The position numbers and the translations under genes were made by a program. Source: JBMYZL01 sp965661765 (GTDB taxonomy: Bacteria > Bacteroidota > Bacteroidia > Flavobacteriales_D > Sanyastnellaceae). Taken from it: a stretch of DNA of 48,453 bases. Positions 9,401-16,521 of this stretch are shown piece by piece (positions within the stretch are counted from its first letter, which is position 1; each line of letters begins with the position of its first letter). The stretch spans positions 1 through 48,453 of the forward strand of contig CBFIFE010000016.1 in the NCBI GenBank assembly GCA_965661765.1, written 5' to 3'. The notes beneath the pieces were generated by a model. That model searched no databases. It saw only the letters and a program-made list of their open reading frames with translations, and was not told the origin of the DNA.

Positions 9401-10723
9401 ACGGAGAAAAACCTGTGCCCATCGGGCTATCACGTTCCGACGTCTGGAGACGTCATGGCCTTGCGGTCCACGATGATTGCCGATTTCGGAGCCGATTATG
9501 GTGCGCTCGCTGACACCGCTTCTGCAACATGGGCTGAGAACTATGCTGTGAACGGCCCGTTGCTCGGTTGGAACATGCGGAGTTCAGGGGTTCGGGCGAA
9601 TGTGATTTGGGCTTATGCGGATGGCACGATCGGCTGGATCGGGACTTCGACGAAGTCGACGACGGCTGGGAAAAATGTGATTGGCTCCTTGAAGCTGACG
9701 GCCTCCACGACTTCTCTCTACACGCAAAGCTTGAATGAAAAGTACGGCTACCCCACCCGATGCATTCGCGATGAAGGACCTGACCAATCGCAATACTCGC
9801 CTGTCTGGGGCGGCAGCGAGACAACCGCCTCGATCACAGGGCAAACCGCTGGCAGTTTCAACGTGACCGTGACCGACAATGCGGGATGCTCGGCTTCCGA
9901 GAATTTCACGCTTGTTGCCTTGGATTTGTCGCCAGCCTCAGATTCGTTGTTCTCTGACACACTTTGCTTCGGTGCGAGCGATTTGACGCTGGGCTTGGAC
10001 ACTTTGTTTGTGGGCGATCCGGATGCCTTGCCCTTGACTTTCTCTGTCGCTGGTGGGCCCGATGGTGATGAGTTCTCTGCATCAGTCAGCGGCAATTTGC
10101 TGACTGTGGACTTTTCTGCGGACGGCGGACTCGGTGAAGTTCGGGACACCCTCTTCATCACCGCGACCGATGCAAGCAGCCGGGCCACCACGATTCCTTG
10201 GGTGTTGATGGAACGGGCTTCCTTGGCACTCGATGGCACGGTCACCGATGTCACCTCCCTCGGAGGATCAGATGGCCAAATCGCGGCCACAGCCACCGGA
10301 ACCTCTCTATCCTGGTCTTGGGACAACAGCGCGACGACAGCCACCATCACGGGCATTTCAGCTGGGAGTTATTCTGTTGAGGTGACGGATGGGGCCACAG
10401 GTTGCTCTGCCAGCAAGACTTTCACGGTGGATGAACCCGGGCAGATGGAATTGGTGGGGAATTGGCATGTTGTGGCGGCCAGTTCGCCGAACAGTTCGAA
10501 TGGTGGAATTCAGGGGACTTTCCAGGACGGAAGTGGTTTGCGGACTGTCACGATGTTGATAGATGGCGAGGAGGTTGATTTTGATTTCGCTTCTGGAACC
10601 AATTTCAGTCAATCCTTCCCCCCAGGGGTATACTACATCGTCGGATTCTCCGATGCCGGAGGTTCCGAGACCATTTACCCAACGCCCCTTCGCTTGATGA
10701 TCCCGAACTCAAGCTGCGATTGA
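6443..10723 (+). CDS. Giant multidomain surface protein (FG-GAP, Fn3-like, FISUMP, SprB repeats)
   Basis: ATG 6443 gives a signal peptide (FFSLLMIGSIAAMAQ) and 1426 residues. Domains in order: an N-terminal Ig-like domain (~30-130); about seven FG-GAP/VCBS repeats (~143-472; DFDGDGDLDMV, DMDGDGDLDLV, DLDGDGDNDVL); a fibronectin-III-like domain (~486-572; LEPGTTYYVRSYTV); a DUF1566/Lcl_C-like domain (~576-764; WFLPSRDEH, FWTSTEW); then two copies of an Ig-like plus SprB-repeat module (~772-1157 and ~1161-1332). The first SprB repeat is interrupted by a 'Fibrobacter succinogenes major paralogous' (FISUMP) domain (~903-1112; GDQCWFNENL, CPSGYHVPT). No T9SS sorting domain or dockerin-like tail is seen, so the export and anchoring route is unclear. 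Probably an adhesin or a calcium-dependent binding protein. A terminator follows the gene. Confidence 0.85.
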   Translation: MKSSFKHTTALLRVQFFSLLMIGSIAAMAQTISEVSSTTGTAFLDPESSVLVSFDAALSDPLEIDVRSKLFGVVAGSWADAGSNTWAFTPDQIFERSDMITVQHGVISKKFQVAGLNNSDLASTNFWTIDNTWSNDTTLLQSVVHGDFNGDGHIDVMGIWRGGNDDLNGKLKLALGSSDGTLGEFNELFSSLSKPQNIYATDLELDGDLDIVLGGYGGSERMHWLFNDGSGNFTSGGVISGNNWYFDFGDMDGDGDEDLLTTSTTRARIYRNDFNEGGSFTLASEMDEGLYYAYAPCAGDFDGDGDLDMVVSALGFSNGGYDEKWVWFEFTGDMTSGWISHVIESDAAGGMPNVTDFKAADMDGDGDLDLVAQTGSVMLLNDGSGNFTRTTWSTLDFSGFYIVDLDGDGDNDVLGSRFNNASYVMRNNGSGVFSTLALQMNHSGGAIIPADFNSDGFIDVFVNNRDDDFNGMGIYQLLGRWGSILNVQSPSADAVVVSAQAPSSSGLTERGVVLSANPGPTTADTVVTDPLTIAGEFDAPLPALEPGTTYYVRSYTVISGNTHYSPAYSFTTPIQLTYNVGDVGPAGGIVWLVDSLDVYPEFDYIEVAPVALQAMRPWGCQGHPTDLYGADAEAASIGTADMTAVGDGEAATGLIVAGCAETPNAAQYTDSLWVVENGAFFDDWFLPSRDEHTSFRDAIEPMTAIWDTIGIKVPLGQPSKSFWTSTEWFNTGQAMFWAGEYSNFTGAVGKAQSYSVLPMRAFSEEPGFGASEPAPMTAAALGDTAVCSGASTVTIDLSEHFLHPTGASMTYNVAGGPTGGEWSASISGNNLVMDFSGSGDDASAELTITATDDNSDSTDVMITVTEYAAIAISETLTHPSNLVAADGEIELTVDGGLPAAGTGPCAGEESVTYNGKVYGLVEIGDQCWFNENLQTTSFSDGTPLTLETSNAIYMSGLTDPIYANPQEGTAYVDTFGLYYSWAALGNTEKNLCPSGYHVPTSGDVMALRSTMIADFGADYGALADTASATWAENYAVNGPLLGWNMRSSGVRANVIWAYADGTIGWIGTSTKSTTAGKNVIGSLKLTASTTSLYTQSLNEKYGYPTRCIRDEGPDQSQYSPVWGGSETTASITGQTAGSFNVTVTDNAGCSASENFTLVALDLSPASDSLFSDTLCFGASDLTLGLDTLFVGDPDALPLTFSVAGGPDGDEFSASVSGNLLTVDFSADGGLGEVRDTLFITATDASSRATTIPWVLMERASLALDGTVTDVTSLGGSDGQIAATATGTSLSWSWDNSATTATITGISAGSYSVEVTDGATGCSASKTFTVDEPGQMELVGNWHVVAASSPNSSNGGIQGTFQDGSGLRTVTMLIDGEEVDFDFASGTNFSQSFPPGVYYIVGFSDAGGSETIYPTPLRLMIPNSSCD

Positions 10724-10751
10724 CGGTGGGTTGATGAGATGAATTGACGAG

Positions 10752-10786
10752 AAGCCCCGGTCCTCTGAATGGATCGGGGCTTTTTC
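10752..10786 (+). terminator. Intrinsic terminator of the giant surface gene
   Basis: AAGCCCCGGTCC (10752-10763) pairs with GGATCGGGGCTT (10771-10782) through a 7-nt loop with one G-T wobble, followed by a T run. It lies 29 bp after the stop at 10723. Confidence 0.8.
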
Positions 10787-10811
10787 GTTCAATGTTCGAG
10801 CGCATTATTGA

Positions 10812-11041
10812 TTGAGCGCATTTTTCAAAACTTTGAAGTCCGAAGCCATTTTTGGCATCTCCCTGCTTGCGTTCAACTTCGCGCAACGCGTTCTCTTTGA
10901 ATGGATTGAAATCACCTACAATCGCCCAAGAAGACACTCCGCCCTCAACCACCTCACCATCCACAATTCAAAGAATCACTCCTCACTTCAAACCAAGCCG
11001 CTTGGGCTTTTCTGACCCTCCGGTTTTCGTGGGGCAGTCCA
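10812..11041 (+). mobile_element. IS3-family remnant: end of orfB and right end
   Basis: The frame from 10812 to the stop at 11015 encodes the C-terminus of an IS3 OrfB integrase core: FFKTLKSEAIFG, then FAQRVLFEWIEITYNRPRRH and SALNHLTI. These match the conserved 'FFxxLKxE...YIE.YYN..R.HSxL' block, including the last catalytic Glu in LKSE. Directly after the stop, 11016-11041 ends in GTGGGGCAGTCCA; read from the other side this is TGGACTGCCCCAC, a plausible IS3-type terminal inverted repeat beginning with TG. No OrfB start or left end is present. The missing N-terminal part of an IS3 OrfB occurs at 4463-4597 in the same orientation. The 215 bp from 11042 to the amylase stop at 11257 hold nothing recognisable. 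Confidence 0.75.
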
Positions 11042-11256
11042 GTCTTTCCTACCTGTCGAGACCTCAAAAGCACCATGGCCCTTCGCGCCTTGAATCGTTT
11101 TTCAGCTCAATTTCTAACAATCGAGGAAACATCATCACCGGATTTACATCCTTTCTCGCGATTGCGGCTAACAAATACCTTGTCCAATTGGGGATCAGGA
11201 CGTGCGCCCCAAAAACCTTGAACCGTTGCAGCGAGCGCAACGCCCCCCCCTTCCAG

Positions 11257-14175
11257 TTAAGGACAGTTGTCCCCGAAGACCCCGAGGAGTTGGAGAAGAT
11301 CCGAAACGCCGACGGTGCCGTCTCCGTTGATGTCCTCGACGCAGACGGGATCCGTTGTGGGGTCGTCGGGAAGGCAGAGCGCAGCGACGGCATCCCAGTA
11401 GGTGCCTGGACCGCAGTAGGAGCTGCCGTCGTCTGTGGGTGGAGCGTCGTTGCAGGGGCCACAGCTCCCAAAGCATGGTGTCGCTGGGGAGGTGCCGGCA
11501 GCTGTGAAGGTGAACGAGCGGTTGAGGGCATCGGCACCCGTTCCGCACGCCGCTGGAACCATCTCGTCAGCCCCCCAAGTGTTCCCATTGATGAACTTGT
11601 AAAGGATTGCGGTGCCCATGGCCACCAAGATCTCGGCAGACCAAACGCCGCTCTCCCCTTCTGCCATCGCTGTCCCGGCGGGATTCCAGCCTTGGAAATC
11701 CCCCGCGACGTGAAGCCCCGCGGGAGAGATGGTGTCGAGGTCGGAAGCATTCACCGCGAGGGTGAGGCTGTAAAGGCAGCTGCCATCCTCGATCTCTGCG
11801 GTGGAATCGAAATTGGTGGCATCGGGATCCGTGCAACCTGCGAGCTCCGGATTTTCGAGGCACGGCGCGCAGGACCCGAAGCACACGGGGTCCGGCGCAC
11901 TCAGGTCGGCTCCGAGGGTGAAGGTTCGGTTGAAGCCGCCCGATCCGTTGTCAACGCCGCAGGTGGCCGGGACGGATTCGTCGCTGCCCCACTCGCTGCC
12001 CCCAAGGAACTTGTATTCGATCGTGCTGCCGACGGTCATTTCGAGCGTGGCCGAATAGAGGTTGCTCGACTCGTCATGGGTCAAGGGCGTTCCACCCGAA
12101 TTCCAGCCCTGGAAAGTACCAGCCACGTGCGGATCTGCCGGCGTCGTCTCGAAGCCCACCGACAGCGTGACCGTGTAAAGGCAGGAGCCATCGTCGATTT
12201 CGGCCGCTGGGTCATAGTTGTTCGCCTCCGGATTCATGCAACCGCCATTGATGGCGAGCGGTGTCGTGCCATCGAGGTCCGGCGTCGGGAGGGGTGTGTC
12301 GAGCAAGATGCGGAGTTCGCCGGGCTCGAGGTACCAAGAATCGTTGAGGTCGCTGACGACAATTTCTTCGCCAGTCAAGTAATCATGCCAGGTCCCGGCA
12401 TAGGGAAAGCCAGGGGACATCGAAAGTCCTGTGGTGCCGAAGTTGCCGAGGATGATGGCGTTTTGGTCTGGATTGTAGAGGCGGATGCGTTTGAGTTCAC
12501 CCCACAGATCGGCGTTGAAATCCCAACCGTTGAAGGCCGGCTGCGACTTTTTGAGCTGAGCGACCGCGGAGACCAACTTCACCGCAGCACGCCGGTCGGG
12601 ATCGTCGAGGTACCACCAACGTTCGGGCTTCTCGTTGAGCTTGCACATCTCTTCGAAATTGCCATTGAGGCAATCGAAAATGCTGACGTCGTAGCCCATT
12701 TCGCTCCACTGCCAAGTCATCTTGGGTCCCGGCATCGCTAGCAAAAAGGCATGCGCCATGGCGATTCGTTCCATCGCCGTGCCCAGCGACTTGACGTTGT
12801 AATCGCCATTTTCCGCGCCGTAGGTGAGGACCTCGTGCGCCAGCCGCTCCTCATCGTGGCTCTCGAAATAGGTCACGAGGTTGGGGTAATTCCAGCCGCG
12901 CGAAGTGTGGAGTCCGAAGCTCAGGTCGCCGCCGTGGCCCATGGTCGCCTGCGCGAAGTTGTACGTCATTTTTCCCCAGAGCATGAAGCCGCCATTCGCT
13001 AGAACCGTTTCCTCGTCGTTGTTGCCCAGGTGTTCGAGGATGAGGAATGTGCCCGGGTGATTGGACCAAACATGGTTGCCATACTCAAACAACAGGTCCA
13101 CGCGACCCTGATCGTATTGGTTCCAAGCGCCCACATCGCTTCCACTGAAGTTTTGGGTGATTCCTTTTGACAAGTCAATTCGGTAGCCATCGATGTGGTA
13201 TTCCTCGATCCAAAAATCGAAGACCCGTTTCCAAAACTCCCGCGTCCAAGGATCGCCGTGGTTGTAGTCGTAACCTGGGCTGAACGGGTGCATGGACACT
13301 TCGTTGAACCAGGGGTTGTTCTCCGCAATGCTGTAATCGCTGTTGAGGTACATCCGCGCGAGGGGGTCTTGGCCAAATCCGTGATTCGGCACAATGTCCA
13401 GAATCACCGCAATTCCCCTGTTGTGACAAGCGTTGACGAGCTCTTGCAATTTTTCTTTTGTGCCATAGAATTTGTCGGGGGCGAACCGGAACGTGGGGTT
13501 GTAACCCCAACTCGAGTTCCCCTCAAATTCGCTGACCGGCATCAGTTCAATCGCGGTCACCCCGAGCCATTCCAGGTAGTCGAGGCGGTCGATGACGTCC
13601 TGGTAGGTTTGGCCTGCATCAAAATCCCGAATGAGCACCTCATAGATGAACAGCCGATCCTGCGCTGGCCGCTGGTAATTGTCGTCGGTCCAAGCAAATG
13701 TGACCTCATTCGTGCGGAATGCCGCCTGATGCCAACTGGCCTGCCCATTGGGGTAGGATGGCATGTAGGGCCAATGGCTCCAAGGGATGTACTGGTCATT
13801 CGACGGGTCGAGGACCAACTCCGTGTAAGGATCGCCGATTTCCAAGGTATCGTCGATGAGGTAATGGTAGCGGAAATACTGCCCAGGTTGGAGGTTGTTG
13901 ATCTGCAACCAGTGCGTGTTGCCATCGGGCGATTTGTGCATCACCGAGCCTGCATTGATGGCGAAATTGTTGAAGTCGCCTCGCAAGTGAACATGATCCT
14001 TGCCTGGCGCGCGGAGGCGGAAAACAGCGCTGTTCGGGCTGAGGATGTTGAGGCCGTCCACTGTGCCCTCCGGTGGATTCATGACTTGTGGGGTCTGGCC
14101 TGAGACCCAACCCACCAACAACAAACCCAAAGCTGCCAACACAAAAGATTTGATATTGATCATTTTGCGATTCAT
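11257..14175 (-). CDS. Secreted GH13 alpha-amylase-family enzyme with tandem starch-binding-like modules
   Basis: 972 residues with a signal peptide (SFVLAALGLLLVGWVSGQ); ATG 14163 is an equally good start. Residues ~45-135 form a CBM48-like domain (HVHLRGDFNNF, YFRYHYLIDD). The GH13 barrel (~160-520) has intact signature regions: DIVPNHGFG, DGYRIDLSKG with nucleophile D334, LILEHLG with acid/base E381, and FESHDEER with D441. After the C-terminal beta domain come two near-identical modules (~642-765 and ~779-905). Each has a GC.(N/D)P...DDGSCLY-type motif, a CBM20-like HVAG(T/D)FQGWN domain and a closing CFGSC.PC. The last ~30 residues are a dockerin-like tail (EDINGDGTVGVSDLL, ending DNCP). 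It should hydrolyse alpha-glucans outside the cell; exact specificity (amylase, pullulanase or branching type) is not settled. It follows the GH20 gene by 66 bp, so it is probably the last gene of the sugar cluster. Confidence 0.92.
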   Translation of the reverse strand: MNRKMINIKSFVLAALGLLLVGWVSGQTPQVMNPPEGTVDGLNILSPNSAVFRLRAPGKDHVHLRGDFNNFAINAGSVMHKSPDGNTHWLQINNLQPGQYFRYHYLIDDTLEIGDPYTELVLDPSNDQYIPWSHWPYMPSYPNGQASWHQAAFRTNEVTFAWTDDNYQRPAQDRLFIYEVLIRDFDAGQTYQDVIDRLDYLEWLGVTAIELMPVSEFEGNSSWGYNPTFRFAPDKFYGTKEKLQELVNACHNRGIAVILDIVPNHGFGQDPLARMYLNSDYSIAENNPWFNEVSMHPFSPGYDYNHGDPWTREFWKRVFDFWIEEYHIDGYRIDLSKGITQNFSGSDVGAWNQYDQGRVDLLFEYGNHVWSNHPGTFLILEHLGNNDEETVLANGGFMLWGKMTYNFAQATMGHGGDLSFGLHTSRGWNYPNLVTYFESHDEERLAHEVLTYGAENGDYNVKSLGTAMERIAMAHAFLLAMPGPKMTWQWSEMGYDVSIFDCLNGNFEEMCKLNEKPERWWYLDDPDRRAAVKLVSAVAQLKKSQPAFNGWDFNADLWGELKRIRLYNPDQNAIILGNFGTTGLSMSPGFPYAGTWHDYLTGEEIVVSDLNDSWYLEPGELRILLDTPLPTPDLDGTTPLAINGGCMNPEANNYDPAAEIDDGSCLYTVTLSVGFETTPADPHVAGTFQGWNSGGTPLTHDESSNLYSATLEMTVGSTIEYKFLGGSEWGSDESVPATCGVDNGSGGFNRTFTLGADLSAPDPVCFGSCAPCLENPELAGCTDPDATNFDSTAEIEDGSCLYSLTLAVNASDLDTISPAGLHVAGDFQGWNPAGTAMAEGESGVWSAEILVAMGTAILYKFINGNTWGADEMVPAACGTGADALNRSFTFTAAGTSPATPCFGSCGPCNDAPPTDDGSSYCGPGTYWDAVAALCLPDDPTTDPVCVEDINGDGTVGVSDLLQLLGVFGDNCP

Positions 14176-14241
14176 TTCTCTACTTCGTGTACAAGATACA
14201 CAAAGGCGCGAGAAGTTCCGACTTGGATCGTTGAATTTCGA

Positions 14242-16521
14242 TCAATTCGCAGCCCCGTGGACCACGAATTCATCCATGAACAACCAGGTCGGCTCGGTGG
14301 CCGCATCGTGCCAATCCGGACAAGGGCCAGAATTGAAGGCTTGGAACCAGACAGCATCGGTTCGCACGTCCAACGGCAGGGTAAGGCTGACGATGGTTTG
14401 GCGGTCATCGGGCTCTTGAACGGGCGGCCAGCCGAGCTCGGCGGGCATGAACGCCAGAATGTCCACCTCATCGTCTGATGTGGAATAGGCCAACTGAATT
14501 TTGTCCGGCAAGAAAATCCAAGCATCCTGGTACAGGTAAAATTGCACGGTGACCGAGTCCACTTGGACGGTTTGAGGCCAGGCGAGTTGAACGCCCATGT
14601 CCTCGCCCTGACTGGCCTGCCAGTGTCCGTCGCGGAAATCTGTCGATCCGCGCCAGCCATCTGCGAGGCCCTCGGGGCCACCACCGGGATAATAGGGGCT
14701 GGGTGTGTGGCGCATGTCAACGTGCGATGCAGCGAGGCCGAGGTGGCCTGCGACTGGGAAGCGTTCGGGCAAATCGAGGATTCGGTGGCGGTGGGTGATT
14801 TCTGCGCGGACTTCGCCGAGGCCATCGATGGTGAAAGTGGCCGGCAGCGCAGTGACTTGCTCCGGAATGCCCGTGATGGTGGGGACAAAGCCGGCGTTGC
14901 CCGTGACGCCGCGCATGGCGGGTTCGATCAACACGGAGAGCTGGCCATCCTCGATGTGTGAGGTCGCCGTGACTGGCACGGTTTCCAGCCCGAAGTCCAC
15001 ACCTTGTGCGTCAAGGCGGTCATAGTGCCGATCGAGGCGGGCCAAGAATGCGTCATAGCGCGCAGTGTCTGCTGTGCCCCAAAGTACCTCGGACATGGCG
15101 ACCAGACGCGGGAAAATTTTTGCGTCGACCAGGTGAGCGGGGGCGTGTTCCGTCCACATGTTGCATTCACCGCCAAGAAGCCGGCCGGGCGCATCCCGCG
15201 GAATGGCGTCGAGCACGGTGCCGAATGTATAGACCTCCGCGAGGTCTGTGGCCTGCAAAGGATAGTCGAAATAGCAATGGGAAGTGGGACTCAGGATGGC
15301 GTCGTGGCCTGCGCGGAGGGCTTGGATGCCGCCATCGACGCCGCGCCAGGATTGAACGGTGGCGCCTTCTGGGATGCCGCCCTCGAGGATTTCGTCCCAA
15401 CCGATCAACGTTTTGCCGTGTGTCGCAAGGTGTGCCCCGATTTCGTTGATGAACCAGGACTGAAGATCGTGTTCGGCGTGCAGGTGGTTGGCGGCGATGC
15501 GGGTTTGGCATTTCTCGCAAGCAGACCAACGCACCTTCGGCGCTTCATCCCCCCCGATGTGCACATACCGCGACGGAAACAGCTCCACCACCTCATCGAG
15601 CACCGTCTTCAGAAAGGCCAAAGTGCTGTCGTTTCCCGCACAATAAATGTCCTTGAAAACGCCCCAATCGTTGGGGACCGGCAGCGCTTCGCCCGTGCAA
15701 CTGAGCCACGGATAGGCAGCGATGGCTGCACGGCTGTGGCCGGGCAACTCGATTTCCGGGATGATTTCCACGCCGCGGACGGCCGCATAATCCACAACTT
15801 CACGAATCTCAGCCTTCGTGTAGAACCCGCCGTGCTGGGAACTGTCCTTCTCCGTCCGCCAGGCACCGACCTCCGTCAGCCGCGGGTAGGCGGCGATTTC
15901 GATGCGCCAGCCTTGATCCTCTGTGAGGTGCCAGTGCAGCACGTTCATCTTGTGCAGCGCCAGCTGATCGATCAGGTGCTTGACGCGGTCGATGGGCTGG
16001 AAATGGCGACAAGCGTCGAGCAGCAGCCCACGATGAGGGTAGCTGGGGCTGTCGCTGATGCGCACGAGCGGCAGTTTGACGCTTTCGCAGGTGCCGGTTT
16101 CGCAGGCGATGGGCAGCATTTGGCGCAAGGAGACCAAACCATGAACCGCTCCCGCCTTGTCGCCCGCTGCGATCGTCACGCCCACCGCCTCGACCGACAG
16201 CACATAGGCTTCTTCTGCCAAGCTGGTGTCGCTTTTGAACGTCAACGGCCGTCGATCCGTTCGGGAATCTGGAAAGACCTCAGAAAACCACTCCGTCCTC
16301 CAGCGATCGCCCACGGTAGCCCAGTCCGGTGCTTGGGTGAAGTCCCAGTCAAAACCACCCAATGTGAGTGAGTCCGCCGATGCAAGGACCATGCGCATCG
16401 GTTCGGGCAACAAAGCCGCCGTCGTCCCGGGCTCAGCAATGGGCTGATCACGAGACGTGCAACCGCAAAAGACGACGGCCACCAGGAAGCCGACTGACAA
16501 TGGAAAGGTCATCACACGCAT
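14242..16521 (-). CDS. GH20 beta-N-acetylhexosaminidase lipoprotein
   Basis: 759 residues. The N-terminus has a lipoprotein signal with a Cys after the hydrophobic core (VGFLVAVVFCGCTSRDQ), so the enzyme is probably membrane-anchored. A GH20b-like domain (~70-135; GDKAGAVHGLVSLRQML) precedes the GH20 barrel (~145-500; YPHRGLLLDACRHF, KMNVLHWHLTEDQGWR, YVHIGGDEAPKVRW). D325 and E326 in GGDEAP are the expected catalytic pair for substrate-assisted cleavage. The C-terminal part (~620-759) resembles a discoidin/F5-8C-like beta sandwich. It releases terminal GlcNAc or GalNAc from glycans or chitin oligomers. Its start overlaps the end of the upstream nucleotidyltransferase-CutC gene by 10 nt (MTFPL at 16512 is an alternative start), which points to co-translation. 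Confidence 0.93.
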   Translation of the reverse strand: MRVMTFPLSVGFLVAVVFCGCTSRDQPIAEPGTTAALLPEPMRMVLASADSLTLGGFDWDFTQAPDWATVGDRWRTEWFSEVFPDSRTDRRPLTFKSDTSLAEEAYVLSVEAVGVTIAAGDKAGAVHGLVSLRQMLPIACETGTCESVKLPLVRISDSPSYPHRGLLLDACRHFQPIDRVKHLIDQLALHKMNVLHWHLTEDQGWRIEIAAYPRLTEVGAWRTEKDSSQHGGFYTKAEIREVVDYAAVRGVEIIPEIELPGHSRAAIAAYPWLSCTGEALPVPNDWGVFKDIYCAGNDSTLAFLKTVLDEVVELFPSRYVHIGGDEAPKVRWSACEKCQTRIAANHLHAEHDLQSWFINEIGAHLATHGKTLIGWDEILEGGIPEGATVQSWRGVDGGIQALRAGHDAILSPTSHCYFDYPLQATDLAEVYTFGTVLDAIPRDAPGRLLGGECNMWTEHAPAHLVDAKIFPRLVAMSEVLWGTADTARYDAFLARLDRHYDRLDAQGVDFGLETVPVTATSHIEDGQLSVLIEPAMRGVTGNAGFVPTITGIPEQVTALPATFTIDGLGEVRAEITHRHRILDLPERFPVAGHLGLAASHVDMRHTPSPYYPGGGPEGLADGWRGSTDFRDGHWQASQGEDMGVQLAWPQTVQVDSVTVQFYLYQDAWIFLPDKIQLAYSTSDDEVDILAFMPAELGWPPVQEPDDRQTIVSLTLPLDVRTDAVWFQAFNSGPCPDWHDAATEPTWLFMDEFVVHGAAN

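Noticed and set aside
10852..12741. Long plus-strand open frame (629 codons) opposite the amylase C-terminal half
   Set aside because: It is antisense to clear GH13 and binding-module sequence and has an Arg/Gly/Ala-rich product with no motif; its first part is the IS3 remnant in another frame. It is a shadow of high-GC coding DNA.
15004..16371. Plus-strand open frame of 455 codons opposite the GH20 gene
   Set aside because: The GH20 catalytic DE pair and lipobox on the minus strand explain the region; this product is compositional noise.
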